Shown here: piece by piece, positions 1-11,673 of the stretch
How positions within the stretch are numbered: the first letter of the stretch is position 1
Layout of the letters: the number at the start of each line of letters is the position of its first letter
Origin: an uncultured Parasutterella sp.
GTDB lineage: Bacteria; Pseudomonadota; Gammaproteobacteria; Burkholderiales; Burkholderiaceae_F
NCBI GenBank assembly: GCA_900766055.1
Contig: CAAFTZ010000080.1
Span: 1-64,000 of the forward strand
Length of the DNA: 64,000 nucleotides
Direction of reading: 5' to 3'
Made by a program: the position numbers and the translations under genes
The notes under the pieces: model-generated
The model's input: only the letters and a program-made list of their open reading frames with translations
Told to the model about the DNA's origin: nothing
Database searches by the model: none

Positions 1-89
1 GCAAAGATCTTTAAAGAACCTGCATCCGAAGGCGTCACGGATTCACAAGTGATGAGTTTTTTAGTGAGTTCAAGAGGGTCTTGCTGCAT
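1..89 (-). CDS. dapE: DapE, succinyl-diaminopimelate desuccinylase (N-terminus only)
   Basis: This is the first 29 codons of a minus-strand gene that leaves the window at base 1. The residues read MQQDPLELTKKLITCESVTP and then SDAG, which matches the start of DapE (leucine-rich helix, then a S-V-T-P-x-D-A-G type segment). DapE is a zinc hydrolase that removes succinate from N-succinyl-LL-2,6-diaminopimelate in lysine and peptidoglycan precursor synthesis. It follows dapC and dapD on the same strand, the expected order for this pathway. An in-frame ATG nine bases further upstream (96-98) is an alternative start. Only the N-terminus can be judged, so the call rests on this short match plus context. 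Confidence 0.75.
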   Translation of the reverse strand, partial: MQQDPLELTKKLITCESVTPSDAGSLKIF

Positions 90-165
90 GCTGAACATTC
101 TCAAATTCAGAAGTAGAGAAAAAATGCGAAGACCTCTGCCGGGAAAGACAGAGGCTCTAAAGAAA

Positions 166-187
166 GGGCCTTGAAATTTCAAGGCCC
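166..187 (-). terminator. Intrinsic terminator after dapD
   Basis: A perfect 11-bp inverted repeat (GGGCCTTGAAA against its complement) is followed on the minus strand by TTTCTTT. It lies 7 bases past the dapD stop. A second, weaker hairpin (CCTCTG/CAGAGG, about 132-153) lies further downstream, before dapE, so dapE may be expressed partly by readthrough or from its own promoter. Confidence 0.7.
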
Positions 188-193
188 GTAAAA

Positions 194-1006
194 TTAGTCG
201 CGAAGAAGTTCGTTAATGCTTGTCTTCGAACGCGTCTTGGCGTCTACGCGCTTAACGATAACCGCGCAGTTAAGATTGTACTTGCCGTCAGCAGAAGGCA
301 GGCTTCCAGGAACAACAACGGAACCGGCAGGCACTCTGCCGCGATAGATTTCGCCGGTTGTACGGTCATAAATCTTCGTGCTTTGTCCGATGAAGACACC
401 CATGGAGATTACGCTGTTTTCTCCCACAACGACACCTTCAACGATCTCGCTGCGGGCGCCGATGAAGCAGTTGTCTTCGATGATTGTCGGGGAGGCCTGC
501 AAAGGTTCCAGCACGCCGCCGATACCGACACCGCCGGAAAGGTGGCAGTTCTTACCGACCTGTGCGCAGGAGCCCACTGTGGACCAAGTGTCGACCATGG
601 TGTTCTCGCCGATGTAGGCACCGATGTTGACAAAAGAGGGCATCAACACGACGCTCGGAGCGATGTAGCTGCCGTGGCGGGCGACTGCGGTCGGAACACA
701 GCGGATGCCGGATTCTTTCCAATCGGACTCGGAAAAATGATCGAAGCGGGAGGGCACCTTGTCAAAGAAGGACAGGTCGCCGGCGCGGACCATTTTGTTC
801 GGATAAAGCTGGAAGCTCAAAAGAACGGCTTTTTTGATCCATTCGTGTGTGACCCAATTACCGTCAATTTTTTCCGCGACGCGAAGTTTTCCCTGCTGAA
901 GCAGTTTGATGACTTCATCGACGGAGTTTTGAACTCCAGGCGGAAAGTGTTCGGGACGAAGGCCGAAAGATTCTTCAATAATTTGCTTTAATGCTTCCAT
1001 AGTCAT
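194..1006 (-). CDS. dapD: 2,3,4,5-tetrahydropyridine-2,6-dicarboxylate N-succinyltransferase
   Basis: DapD transfers succinate from succinyl-CoA to tetrahydrodipicolinate in the succinylase branch of diaminopimelate/lysine synthesis, in the cytoplasm. The 270-residue length is typical. The N-terminal third is helical. Residues from about 108 to 225 show the hexapeptide pattern of a left-handed beta-helix ([57 protein letters not shown]), and the C-terminus carries a short beta region. The start codon overlaps the dapC stop by four bases (ATGA), so translation is probably coupled. The chain dapC-dapD-dapE encodes consecutive steps of one pathway. Family assignment is secure. Confidence 0.97.
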   Translation of the reverse strand: MTMEALKQIIEESFGLRPEHFPPGVQNSVDEVIKLLQQGKLRVAEKIDGNWVTHEWIKKAVLLSFQLYPNKMVRAGDLSFFDKVPSRFDHFSESDWKESGIRCVPTAVARHGSYIAPSVVLMPSFVNIGAYIGENTMVDTWSTVGSCAQVGKNCHLSGGVGIGGVLEPLQASPTIIEDNCFIGARSEIVEGVVVGENSVISMGVFIGQSTKIYDRTTGEIYRGRVPAGSVVVPGSLPSADGKYNLNCAVIVKRVDAKTRSKTSINELLRD

Positions 1007-2193
1007 TCCTCAAAGGGGTCAAATTCTGCAATTCTTTTGGCGGCCTCTGTGACTTCGGGCACGGTGGCAACCAAAGCGATACGGATGTAGCCGGACCCGG
1101 GGTTGACACCGTTGACCTCTCGGCCAAGAAAACTGCCCGGAAGAACGGTGATGCCCTTTTTCTCATAAAGCCGTCTTGCATAAAGTTTATCGTCTATAGG
1201 CGTTTTCGCCCACAGGTAAAAACTTGCATCGGGCATTTCTACTTCCAGTGCTTGTTTCAGGAGCGGAACAGCCGCCTTGAATTTTTCGACATAAAGGCGT
1301 CTGTTTTCCCGCACATGTTCTTCATCATTCCAAGCCGCAATACTTGCGTGCTGTACGGCGCCTCCCATTGCGCTGCCGTGGTAGGTTCGGTAGAGTAGGA
1401 ACGGTTTAATCAGCTTTTCGTCACCTGCAACAAAACCGGTACGCATGCCCGGGATATTGGAGCGTTTCGACAAGCTCGAGAAGACAATCAGGCGGTCGAC
1501 GTTAGTTCTGCCCAAAAGTTTGGCAGCGGTCAAGGAGCCGAGAGGCGGATTGTCTTCGTCAAAATAAATTTCCGAGTAACACTCGTCGCTGCCGATCACA
1601 AAGCCGTATTTGTCGGAAAGGTCAAAAAGCCTCTTCCAGTCTTCCAGTGAAAGTACCGTTCCGGTCGGATTATTGGGAGAGCAGACAAACAGCAGCTGAG
1701 TGCGTTTTAGAACTTCTTCCGGTACGGAGGAATAGTCAGGCTTAAAGCCTGTCTCTGCTGTCATCGGGCAAAAATATGGCTCCGCACCGGCTAATTTTGC
1801 TGCGCCTTCATAAATTTGATAGAAAGGATTCGGTGTGACGACGACCGGGTCTTTAGTCGGATCGATGACAACTTGGGTCAGTGCAAACAAAGCTTCACGC
1901 GATCCGTTGGTCGGCAGGATTTGGGAAGCCGGATCGAGTTTTACGCCGTAGCGCTTTTCAATCCAGTTCCCAATCGCTTCTTTCAGCTCAGGGTAACCGC
2001 CTGTCGGAGGATACTTTTCAAACAAGGCCTGATGATCGAAGAGAGATTGTTTGACGGTTTCAGGTGCCGGATGTTTCGGTTCACCGATGGAAAGGGAAAT
2101 CGGTTTGAGTCCTTCCGGCAGTTTTGCGCCCTCCAAAAGTTTGCGCAGCTTCGCAAAGGGATAGGGCTGAAGTGTATTAAGCAGCGGATTCAT
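1003..2193 (-). CDS. dapC: Succinyldiaminopimelate transaminase DapC
   Basis: This PLP-dependent class I/II aminotransferase converts N-succinyl-2-amino-6-ketopimelate to N-succinyl-LL-diaminopimelate with glutamate. The chosen start, ATG at 2191-2193, gives 396 residues beginning [13 protein letters not shown], the usual DapC beginning; the open frame extends 11 codons further upstream without family support. Visible landmarks are the substrate-side SIGEP segment, NGSREALF, the SPNNPTGT motif, [12 protein letters not shown], and the PLP lysine in SSLSKRS (about K243). It overlaps dapD by four bases. In other bacteria the same role can be filled by ArgD; the DapC-specific sequence and the adjacent dapD support this call. 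Confidence 0.93.
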   Translation of the reverse strand: MNPLLNTLQPYPFAKLRKLLEGAKLPEGLKPISLSIGEPKHPAPETVKQSLFDHQALFEKYPPTGGYPELKEAIGNWIEKRYGVKLDPASQILPTNGSREALFALTQVVIDPTKDPVVVTPNPFYQIYEGAAKLAGAEPYFCPMTAETGFKPDYSSVPEEVLKRTQLLFVCSPNNPTGTVLSLEDWKRLFDLSDKYGFVIGSDECYSEIYFDEDNPPLGSLTAAKLLGRTNVDRLIVFSSLSKRSNIPGMRTGFVAGDEKLIKPFLLYRTYHGSAMGGAVQHASIAAWNDEEHVRENRRLYVEKFKAAVPLLKQALEVEMPDASFYLWAKTPIDDKLYARRLYEKKGITVLPGSFLGREVNGVNPGSGYIRIALVATVPEVTEAAKRIAEFDPFEE

Positions 2194-2293
2194 GTTTGCT
2201 GATCTTTCTCGTTGGAATATCCACAAAATTTTAGCGAAGGAAGAAGCAATTGCCGCGCTTGAAAACTACGAAATGAAGCGGTGCAAAAAAGAA

Positions 2294-2314
2294 CGGCCCG
2301 TCGATGACGGGCCG
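2294..2314 (-). terminator. Intrinsic terminator after queF
   Basis: A 9-bp GC-rich stem (CGGCCCGTC/GACGGGCCG) with a 3-base loop is followed on the minus strand by TTCTTTTTT. It separates queF from the dapCD unit. Confidence 0.85.
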
Positions 2315-2330
2315 CTGAGGAAAAATCGAA

Positions 2331-2750
2331 TTAACCGCGAGTCGGATCGTTTGATTCGAATTCTGGCAGTTCAACCGGTTTGACCGGTGTCCAGCCTTCC
2401 TTACGGTATTCGGCAACAACTGTCGTGTAGATGCCGCCGCGGACCCACCATTTAGCCTTAAGCCTCATGAAACGCGGGGAGGTGGCTGCAACGAGATCGT
2501 CCAGGATCTTGTTGGTGATGGCCTCATGGAAAGCACCTTCCTGACGATAGCTCCACATATAGAGTTTCAGAGCCTTGAGTTCGACATTCTTCTGATCCGG
2601 AATGTAATCGAGTAGAAGTGTGGCGAAGTCGGGCTGCCCAGTTAACGGACAAAGCGACGTGAACTCCGGGATTTCAATGTGAATTAAATAATCCCGATTT
2701 GGCTGAGGATTCGGGAAAGTCTCAAGATTCTTGCTAGGAGCAGTAGACAT
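2331..2750 (-). CDS. queF: NADPH-dependent 7-cyano-7-deazaguanine reductase QueF
   Basis: QueF reduces preQ0 to preQ1 on the way to queuosine, the wobble-base modification of GUN tRNAs. At 139 residues this is the short unimodular form, unlike the longer enterobacterial form. It carries the catalytic cysteine in [13 protein letters not shown] (C34) with the following aspartate (D41), the QueF signature [14 protein letters not shown], and the substrate-binding GAFHE segment (H75/E76). The gene is monocistronic, bounded by its own promoter and terminator. No preQ1 riboswitch signature was seen in the leader. Confidence 0.96.
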   Translation of the reverse strand: MSTAPSKNLETFPNPQPNRDYLIHIEIPEFTSLCPLTGQPDFATLLLDYIPDQKNVELKALKLYMWSYRQEGAFHEAITNKILDDLVAATSPRFMRLKAKWWVRGGIYTTVVAEYRKEGWTPVKPVELPEFESNDPTRG

Positions 2751-2791
2751 GAAAATTATTTTTCCGCTATGTGTTTAATTAGAGGACACAA

Positions 2792-2818
2792 ATTATAAGG
2801 TCGCGGAAAGAAAGTCAA
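2792..2818 (-). promoter_or_regulatory. Probable sigma-70 promoter for queF
   Basis: On the minus strand a perfect -10 (TATAAT, 2792-2797) is preceded by TTGACT (2813-2818) with a 15-bp spacer, slightly short. It lies about 42 bases ahead of the queF start. The overlap with the start of the opposite intergenic strand leaves about 150 bases for the zipA-like promoter. Confidence 0.6.
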
Positions 2819-2970
2819 AACGATTTGAACCGCTGTGGGTAACCCGGAGAAAAACAAAATTGCATCAGTTCGTAATACAGTGGTTTCCTTCATAAGTCTG
2901 TAGAATATTGAGTCTTAAGTAGTAGCTTGCGGCGAGCGTGGCCGCGGGTCCAGGATTTAGCTAAAGAAAG

Positions 2971-4140
2971 ATGAATATGGTTGGAATGGGGGTAACGATA
3001 GTCCTGATCCTTGCGGTCGGCGGCGTCGGCGTTTGGTATTGGCTCCGCATCAAAGAGACGGCAAGTCATGAAAAAGTCGAAGATAAGACACCTCCGAGGA
3101 TTCCTCAGGAGCCGATTTTCGGCGAAGATTTGATCAATTCCGGCGACATCAAAGTCGACGAGATTAAGACCTCACCACCTGTTGAAGAGCCGCAGCCTGA
3201 ATCGCAGTCTCCGTTACAGGCAGAAGAGACGGTCGAAGAAGTCCGGAAAATTCTCCCAGAAGAACCCGAAGAGGAAGAGGAGCCTGTTGAAACTTCTCCG
3301 GTGTTGGAAGAGATTGATGACAGCGGTCTGCCGAAATATGATCCCTTCGTCACTGAACTCGTCCGTATTACCTTCAAAAAACCGGTAACGGGCAGCCAGC
3401 TCGCACCGTTCGTCAAAACGGCGATGGAAAATGCTCCGAGGGGACTGCTGCGCATTCTGGCTCTCGAAGCAAACAGCAATCGCTGGTTTGTGCCGGATGC
3501 CATCGGTATGTTCTCGGCAATTGCCTTCTATATTCAGCTGGCTTCCGGAAAAGCTTCTTTCGACCAGGTTTCTTTGTCGAATCTCTACCAGTTGGTTTTC
3601 CTGCGTATGGAAATGAACCTGGACGGCACTTCCGAAATGAAGGAAATGCAGCTGCTGAACAACCATACGGATCAGCTTAACGCACTCATCAAGAATTTCG
3701 GCGTGCAGATTACGCTTCTGCTGCGTCCCTTGGAGCCGGTTTCCATCGATGATTTCGAGAAAGAGACGATGCTCTTGGGCTTAAAGCGCCGAAGCATGAC
3801 GCATTATGAAAAACTTGGTGAACTGGTATTGGATAAGAACGGTAAGCGTCAGGGCAACAGAAAAGGAACCATTGAGCTTCGTTGGTTAGACAACAGAAAT
3901 ATTGCGATTTCTTTGAATGTTCCGCTGATTGCTCCGGAAAGCGATCCTCTTCGTCTCCTGATGACGGCTGCCAACGCTTTCGCGGCGGTATTTGATGCCA
4001 AGATCGTGGATCCCAAGGGATGTGAGATCTCGGGAGCAACGGTCTCTCTGCTGAAGCAGGAACTCGATCGCTTCTATAAACAGATGCGCGAGAACAATAT
4101 TGAACCGGGCAGCGTCAGAGCACATCAGCTTTTAGACTGA
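2971..4140 (+). CDS. zipA: ZipA-like cell division protein
   Basis: The 389-residue protein has one N-terminal membrane segment (about residues 7-26), a very acidic linker rich in E and P (about 40-115), and a folded C-terminal domain (about 125-385). This is the layout of ZipA, the inner-membrane anchor that binds the FtsZ C-terminus at the division ring. Context supports it: zipA lies directly upstream of ligA in enterobacteria, as here. The C-terminal sequence is diverged, so the FtsZ-binding role is inferred from architecture, the segment FDAKIVDPKGCEISG near the end and synteny. The smc gene that often precedes zipA is absent here. The start could also be the second ATG two codons later. 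Confidence 0.75.
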   Translation: MNMVGMGVTIVLILAVGGVGVWYWLRIKETASHEKVEDKTPPRIPQEPIFGEDLINSGDIKVDEIKTSPPVEEPQPESQSPLQAEETVEEVRKILPEEPEEEEEPVETSPVLEEIDDSGLPKYDPFVTELVRITFKKPVTGSQLAPFVKTAMENAPRGLLRILALEANSNRWFVPDAIGMFSAIAFYIQLASGKASFDQVSLSNLYQLVFLRMEMNLDGTSEMKEMQLLNNHTDQLNALIKNFGVQITLLLRPLEPVSIDDFEKETMLLGLKRRSMTHYEKLGELVLDKNGKRQGNRKGTIELRWLDNRNIAISLNVPLIAPESDPLRLLMTAANAFAAVFDAKIVDPKGCEISGATVSLLKQELDRFYKQMRENNIEPGSVRAHQLLD

Positions 4141-4169
4141 TAACTCCCCGAAATTATCATTCTGATTAA

Positions 4170-7032
<2,863 letters not shown>

Positions 7033-7050
7033 ATCATTTGAAAGTGACAA

Positions 7051-7073
7051 AACCCGCTGATGAGGCGGGGTTT
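7051..7073. terminator. Hairpin between convergent mtiP-like gene and glnD
   Basis: AACCCGC pairs with GCGGGGTT (one bulged base), flanked by TTT on the plus strand and by GGGTTTTG on the minus strand. Its position between two convergent genes suggests a bidirectional terminator of moderate strength. Confidence 0.5.
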
Positions 7074-7093
7074 GAATATGCAGACCGGCTAAG

Positions 7094-9646
7094 CTAAAGC
7101 TCAAGGGCTTCTAACACGGCTTTTTCAAATTCGGCGCAGAAGACAGGATCCCGCAGCTTGGCGCTTTCAATTAGAAAGACGTCCTCGGCTCTTTCGCCCA
7201 GCGTCGTGATTCGGGCCGTCACAAGGTTGATTCCATACTTCACAAACACTCGTGCGATGGATGCCAGAAGACCGAGTCTGTCGGTTGTGACGACGGACAG
7301 CATATATTGCTTTCCGGCGGCATCCGGCCTTAATGAAGCTTGCGGTGAGATTGGGAAGAGCTTGGATTGACGTGAAGGGCGTCCGCGAAGAGGGGGCGGA
7401 AGTTTTTCTGCCAAATCCAGTTTTTCCGCGAGTATTTCTTGGAAACGAGCGAACTCTTGTTCGAAGTTGGGGTCTGAGCCGTCGTCAACGACGATGAAGG
7501 AGTCGACAACGCGCCCATCTCGTCCCGTGTGGATACGTGCTTCGGCAATGGACAGACCGTATTGCTGCAGATTAGAAACGATGCGGGCAAAAAGTTCGGG
7601 GCGGTCTTGCGTCAGGATAAGAATTTCGTGCGCGTGTTCCATGCCGCGCAGCGGTCTGGATGCCACAAATGACTTCGAAGAATCGAGATGCGGCAACAAT
7701 ACCTTGGCATGCCAAACGATATTCCGCACCGAGTGCTTCATAAAGTAAGCAACGTCAAAGTTATCCCAGAACTTATTGATCCGGTCCCGCTGCTCCGGTG
7801 TAAAACGCGTCATGCGCAGAGCATCTTTACGGCGCCGGGAAACCAATAAATCTCGATCGATGCCTTTCCCTTTAAGGAACCTGGCGGTCGAATAAAACAA
7901 ATCTTCAAGAAGCTGGGCTTTCCAGGCGTTCCAGATTTTTGGTCCCGTCGCCCGGATGTCGCAAACCGTGAGCAGATAAAGGCCGACGAGGCGTTCCATC
8001 GTTCCGACTTTCTTGGCGAAGTTTTCAACAACCGCCGGATCAGAAATGTCTTGTTTCTGGGCCACCATGCTCATAGTCAGGTGTTCACGAACAAGAAACT
8101 CGATGTAGTCAGCGTCCTCACCGGTGATTTCAAAGTCGCGGCACATTTGCCGAACGATTTCCGCCCCGATTTTGCTGTGGTCTCCGCCTCGGCCTTTGCC
8201 GATGTCATGGTAGAGAAGGGCAAGAACCAAACGCCAGCTTCCTTTCATCGCCATCATGAGCTCGGTGCAAAGCGGCAGCTCGTGGGCGTTTTCACTGTGT
8301 GTGAAGTTTCTGAGATAACGAATCGCAAGGAGCGTGTGCTGATCCACCGTATAGGCATGGAATAAATCATGCTGCATTTGACCGACGATTCGGTTGAAAC
8401 TGGGCAGCAGTTTTCCGAGCACGCCCCAGCGATTCATTTCTTCCAGGGCATGCCAAACGCCTCGGCGCCCTTGGATAATCTTCAAAAATGTCTGACGGTT
8501 GACCGGATTTTCAGCCCATTCTTTGTTCATCAGAGAATGAGCTCCAAATAAGGCACGGTAAAGCCGTGAAGACTTCATCGGAATGTCCGGATGACGTTCC
8601 TGAATTAAAAAGGCCTCGAGAATTCTTTCAGGGTTCTTAACGAAGACGTCCGGAGACTCAAGACCGAGCACGTCACCCTGCCGTACAAAACCGCTGCAAA
8701 TGGGTTCGCCGGTTTGTTCAGGTTCTTTGGAGTAGCGCTCTTTAATGGCCTGAAGAATGATGGAATTGAGCTGGCCGATGGTTTTTGCATTGACATAAAA
8801 GTGCTGCATCATCACTTCACTAAGACGCCTGCCGACAGTCCCGACAATGCCCAGCGCTTTAGCCAGCGGTTCCTGAATTTCGAAAATTAATCGATCCTCA
8901 TGGCGGTTAGTGAGCAGATGCATATGGATCCGCAGCCGGTAAAGGCTTTTCGTAACGGATTCCAAAAGTTCGCATTCTCGGCGAGTGATCAAACCCTTTT
9001 CAAAGACTTCCTGCCAAGTGTTGCCAAGACGGGCCGCCCTAAGCACCCAGATCAAAATATTTAGATCTCGAAGACCGCCCGGGGCTTCTTTAATGTTCGG
9101 TTCCAGGGCATAAGAGGACTCGTGGTACTTCAAATGCCGCTGCTGCTGTTCGATGAATTTTGCCCGATAGAACTTTTTAAGATTCAGATTCCTTTCCATC
9201 GTATCGGAGTAGGTCTTAAAGAGTTCTGCGTTTCCCGAGATGAGCCGGGATTCGAGCATCGCGGTCTGTGCAGTGATGTCGATATCTGCCTGTTCAAGAC
9301 ACTCTTCGATTTTCCGAACAGAGTAGCCGACGGTCAGACCAAGCGACCATAGATTGCCGATAACTTCCGAGATTGTTTTTAAGTCTTTATCTTTGACATC
9401 ATCAGGCAGGAGAAAGAGCAGGTCCAAGTCGGAGAAAGGGAACTGCTGCTCTCTGCCGTAACCGCCGACCGCGACGACGGCAACCGCTTCAGACAGACCG
9501 TTGAGTTTGAGAATCTCCAAGACTGCCTCATCGGCAGCCTTGGAGTGCGCAGTAAGATAGGCATTGGCGTCAACGTCCGCCAAAAACTTCTTTGCTAAAA
9601 CTTCTCGCTGATCTTTAAACTTTTTGACGATTTCGTTGATTTCCAT
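7094..9646 (-). CDS. glnD: Bifunctional PII uridylyltransferase/uridylyl-removing enzyme GlnD
   Basis: GlnD senses glutamine and adds or removes UMP on PII proteins (GlnB/GlnK), the top of the nitrogen cascade that reaches NtrBC and glutamine synthetase. The 850 residues contain the nucleotidyltransferase motif GGYGREQQFPFSDLDLLF (about 62-79), a helical linker, the HD phosphohydrolase domain (LALLYHDIGKGRGGDHSKIG, about 460-480), and two C-terminal ACT domains (about 690-750 and 780-850; the second begins LSVVTTDRLGLLAS). All domains are complete. It follows map by 26 bases on the same strand, a common betaproteobacterial arrangement. Its partners glnA-ntrB-ntrC are also in this window. Confidence 0.97.
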   Translation of the reverse strand: MEINEIVKKFKDQREVLAKKFLADVDANAYLTAHSKAADEAVLEILKLNGLSEAVAVVAVGGYGREQQFPFSDLDLLFLLPDDVKDKDLKTISEVIGNLWSLGLTVGYSVRKIEECLEQADIDITAQTAMLESRLISGNAELFKTYSDTMERNLNLKKFYRAKFIEQQQRHLKYHESSYALEPNIKEAPGGLRDLNILIWVLRAARLGNTWQEVFEKGLITRRECELLESVTKSLYRLRIHMHLLTNRHEDRLIFEIQEPLAKALGIVGTVGRRLSEVMMQHFYVNAKTIGQLNSIILQAIKERYSKEPEQTGEPICSGFVRQGDVLGLESPDVFVKNPERILEAFLIQERHPDIPMKSSRLYRALFGAHSLMNKEWAENPVNRQTFLKIIQGRRGVWHALEEMNRWGVLGKLLPSFNRIVGQMQHDLFHAYTVDQHTLLAIRYLRNFTHSENAHELPLCTELMMAMKGSWRLVLALLYHDIGKGRGGDHSKIGAEIVRQMCRDFEITGEDADYIEFLVREHLTMSMVAQKQDISDPAVVENFAKKVGTMERLVGLYLLTVCDIRATGPKIWNAWKAQLLEDLFYSTARFLKGKGIDRDLLVSRRRKDALRMTRFTPEQRDRINKFWDNFDVAYFMKHSVRNIVWHAKVLLPHLDSSKSFVASRPLRGMEHAHEILILTQDRPELFARIVSNLQQYGLSIAEARIHTGRDGRVVDSFIVVDDGSDPNFEQEFARFQEILAEKLDLAEKLPPPLRGRPSRQSKLFPISPQASLRPDAAGKQYMLSVVTTDRLGLLASIARVFVKYGINLVTARITTLGERAEDVFLIESAKLRDPVFCAEFEKAVLEALEL

Positions 9647-9672
9647 GGCCTTGGGATTCTTTCTTTATTAAT

Positions 9673-10488
9673 TTAGGCAGAAGGTTTTACCCACGAGGGA
9701 GCAGGCGGGCATTTCGGCGATACCGTCAGAACTTCGTATCCGGTTTCAGTGACGAGAATCGTATGTTCCCACTGGGCGGAAAGGCTTCTGTCTTTGGTTA
9801 CGGCGGTCCAGCCGTTCGGAAGGATGCGAAGTTCCTTCCTTCCGGCGTTGATCATCGGTTCGATCGTGAAGATCATGCCGGGCTTCATGACAGCACCGGT
9901 GCCGAGCTTGCCGTAATGGCAGACCTGAGGATCCTCGTGGAAGCCGACACCGACCCCGTGTCCGCAGAATTCACGCACGACGCTGCAGCCCTGAGGCTCG
10001 ACAAAATGCTGAATTGCATAGCCGATATCTCCGAAATGGGCGCCGGGACGCACGATTTCAATGCCTTTCCACATGGAGTCGAAAGTGACATTGATGAGGT
10101 GTTTAGCAGCAACGGAAATATGGCCGACGGAATACATACGGCTGGTGTCGCCGTAATAACCGTTTTTAATGACGGTCACGTCAATATTTAAGATGTCGCC
10201 GTTTTTGAGCACCTTCTCATTCGGAATGCCGTGGCAGATCTGATGATTGACGGAAATGCAGGTAGCTTTCGGATAAGGATTGGTACCGTCCGGGTCGTAG
10301 TTAAGACAAGCGGACTTGTCTTTGAGGACATCTTCGGTATATCTGAGCATCAAATCATCGAGGTACTCGGTGGTGACGCCGGCTTTAACAAACGGTTCAA
10401 TGTAGTCGAGAACCAAAGCCGCATCGCGACAGGCAGCCCGAATGCCTTCGATTTGTTCCGGGGTCTTAATAAGGATATTGTCAAACAT
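9673..10488 (-). CDS. map: Methionine aminopeptidase type I
   Basis: Map removes the initiator methionine from nascent proteins whose second residue is small. The 271-residue length fits type I. Metal-ligand segments are present: LNIDVTVIKNGYYGDTSRMY (two aspartates), GHGVGVGFHEDP (histidine), FTIEPMIN (glutamate) and WEHTILVT (glutamate). Divergent transcription from rpsB is typical for proteobacteria, coupling an N-terminal processing enzyme to the translation locus. The start has no strong ribosome binding site, but the family N-terminus (I-K-T-P-E-Q-I-E) fits this ATG. Confidence 0.97.
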   Translation of the reverse strand: MFDNILIKTPEQIEGIRAACRDAALVLDYIEPFVKAGVTTEYLDDLMLRYTEDVLKDKSACLNYDPDGTNPYPKATCISVNHQICHGIPNEKVLKNGDILNIDVTVIKNGYYGDTSRMYSVGHISVAAKHLINVTFDSMWKGIEIVRPGAHFGDIGYAIQHFVEPQGCSVVREFCGHGVGVGFHEDPQVCHYGKLGTGAVMKPGMIFTIEPMINAGRKELRILPNGWTAVTKDRSLSAQWEHTILVTETGYEVLTVSPKCPPAPSWVKPSA

Positions 10489-10704
10489 TGATTAAATCTG
10501 ACTCGAAAAAGTTTTTCAATGCGGCAATTTTAGTGGATTCACCGTTAAGCGGTATCTTTTCAGCCTTATATAGGTCAACCGGAAGAAAGGTGGCAATCAT
10601 CCTTCAAAACCTCGCCAAAACAAAGTTTCATTTGATTTATCCCAAATAGGAACTTCAAAAGGTTGTAACGCCTCTTTTCAAACGCTTAACTCTTTGAAAA
10701 AGCA
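10489..10704. other. map/rpsB intergenic region, upstream part
   Basis: This 216-base stretch holds no credible gene. It must contain the map promoter on the minus strand, which could not be placed with confidence, and the upstream part of the rpsB promoter region, which is AT-rich near 10610-10690. Confidence 0.5.
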
Positions 10705-10713
10705 TGATAGAAT
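10705..10713 (+). promoter_or_regulatory. Extended -10 promoter element for rpsB-tsf
   Basis: TG-A-TAGAAT forms an extended -10; the -35 region 17 bases upstream (TTAACT, 10686-10691) is weak, as expected for extended -10 promoters. The predicted start of transcription is near 10720, giving an rpsB leader of about 110 bases. Confidence 0.55.
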
Positions 10714-10724
10714 TCCGCCCCGAT

Positions 10725-10750
10725 CCGAACGGAAACGTTTGGACTTTTTT
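10725..10750 (+). promoter_or_regulatory. Terminator-like hairpin at the 5' end of the rpsB leader
   Basis: CCGAACG and CGTTTGG form a 7-bp stem (one G-U pair) capped by a GAAA tetraloop and followed by ACTTTTTT. It sits only a few bases after the predicted transcription start, ahead of rpsB. It may be an attenuator, a 5'-stabilising hairpin, or part of an S2-binding leader; S2 autoregulation of rpsB-tsf is known in gammaproteobacteria. Function here is inferred. Confidence 0.45.
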
Positions 10751-10831
10751 GTTAAATAGCGCAGTCTCACAACAGGGTTCCATTCAGAAATCGTGAGGCT
10801 GTTGGAATTAAACCCTAAAGGAATTAAAGAT

Positions 10832-11590
10832 ATGTCATCTCTGAGCATGCGTGAACTGCTCGAAGCCGGTGCACACTTCGGTCACCAGACTCGTTTTTGG
10901 AGCCCGAAAATGTCCCAGTACATTTTCGGCTCTCGTAACAAGATTCACATCATCAACCTCGAAAAGACTGTTGCTAAGTTCGACGAAGCAGCCAAGTTCT
11001 TAACAAACCTGGCCGCTCAGAAGGGCACCATCCTTTTCGTTGGCACAAAGCGCACTTCCCGCGACGCCATCGTTGCTGAAGCCAAACGCGCCGGCATGCC
11101 TTATGTTGATCAGCGCTGGCTGGGCGGTATGCTCACCAACTTCAAGACGGTTAAGGTTTCCCTGAAGCGTCTTAAAGAAATGGAACAGAAAGTTGCCGAC
11201 GGCGCTCTTGAAAAGATGACCAAAAAAGAAGCTCTCGATTTCACTCGTGAACTCGAAAAGCTGAACAAGGCTATGGGCGGCATCAAAGAAATGAATGGTC
11301 TGCCTGACGCTCTGGTCGTTGTTGACGTTGGCTATCACAAGATTGCAATTCAGGAAGCTAACAAGCTTGGTATTCCTGTTGTTGGTATCGTTGATACGAA
11401 CCACAATCCGGCCGGTGTTGACTATGTCATCCCGGGTAACGACGACAGCGCCCGCGCTGTTGCTCTTTACGCTAAAGGATTTGCTGACGCAATTCTTGAA
11501 GGCAAGAACAAGAACCTTGAAGACACCGTCAAGGCTGCTAAAGACTCCGACTTCGTTGAAGAAGCCGCTGTCGAAGAAAAAGCTGAGTAA
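10832..11590 (+). CDS. rpsB: 30S ribosomal protein S2
   Basis: S2 is a component of the 30S head, needed for S1 binding. The chosen start (ATG at 10832, after AAGGA) yields 252 residues beginning [20 protein letters not shown], the conserved S2 N-terminus; the frame runs 13 codons further upstream without family support. The [13 protein letters not shown] and [14 protein letters not shown] segments, the coiled-coil region around residue 110-150 and the GVVDTNHNP-type motif ([20 protein letters not shown]) are all present, followed by an acidic C-terminal tail. It is followed by a terminator-like hairpin and tsf. Confidence 0.98.
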   Translation: MSSLSMRELLEAGAHFGHQTRFWSPKMSQYIFGSRNKIHIINLEKTVAKFDEAAKFLTNLAAQKGTILFVGTKRTSRDAIVAEAKRAGMPYVDQRWLGGMLTNFKTVKVSLKRLKEMEQKVADGALEKMTKKEALDFTRELEKLNKAMGGIKEMNGLPDALVVVDVGYHKIAIQEANKLGIPVVGIVDTNHNPAGVDYVIPGNDDSARAVALYAKGFADAILEGKNKNLEDTVKAAKDSDFVEEAAVEEKAE

Positions 11591-11619
11591 TTCGCCTCTT
11601 CTTGTTTGAGTACCGAGGG

Positions 11620-11639
11620 AAGGGGCGTTCGCGCCCCTT
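11620..11639 (+). terminator. Hairpin between rpsB and tsf
   Basis: AAGGGGCG-TTCG-CGCCCCTT, an 8-bp stem with a stable UUCG loop, is followed by TCTTTTT. Such a hairpin between rpsB and tsf is a known layout; partial termination would lower tsf relative to rpsB. Confidence 0.85.
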
Positions 11640-11673
11640 TCTTTTTAATCAATTATTTTTTAAGGATAAAACA

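Noticed and set aside
383..991. A 202-codon plus-strand frame over dapD
   Set aside because: Opposite strand of a complete dapD; no family match.
2751..2970. preQ1 riboswitch upstream of queF
   Set aside because: The characteristic C-rich and A-rich aptamer segments are not present in the short leader.
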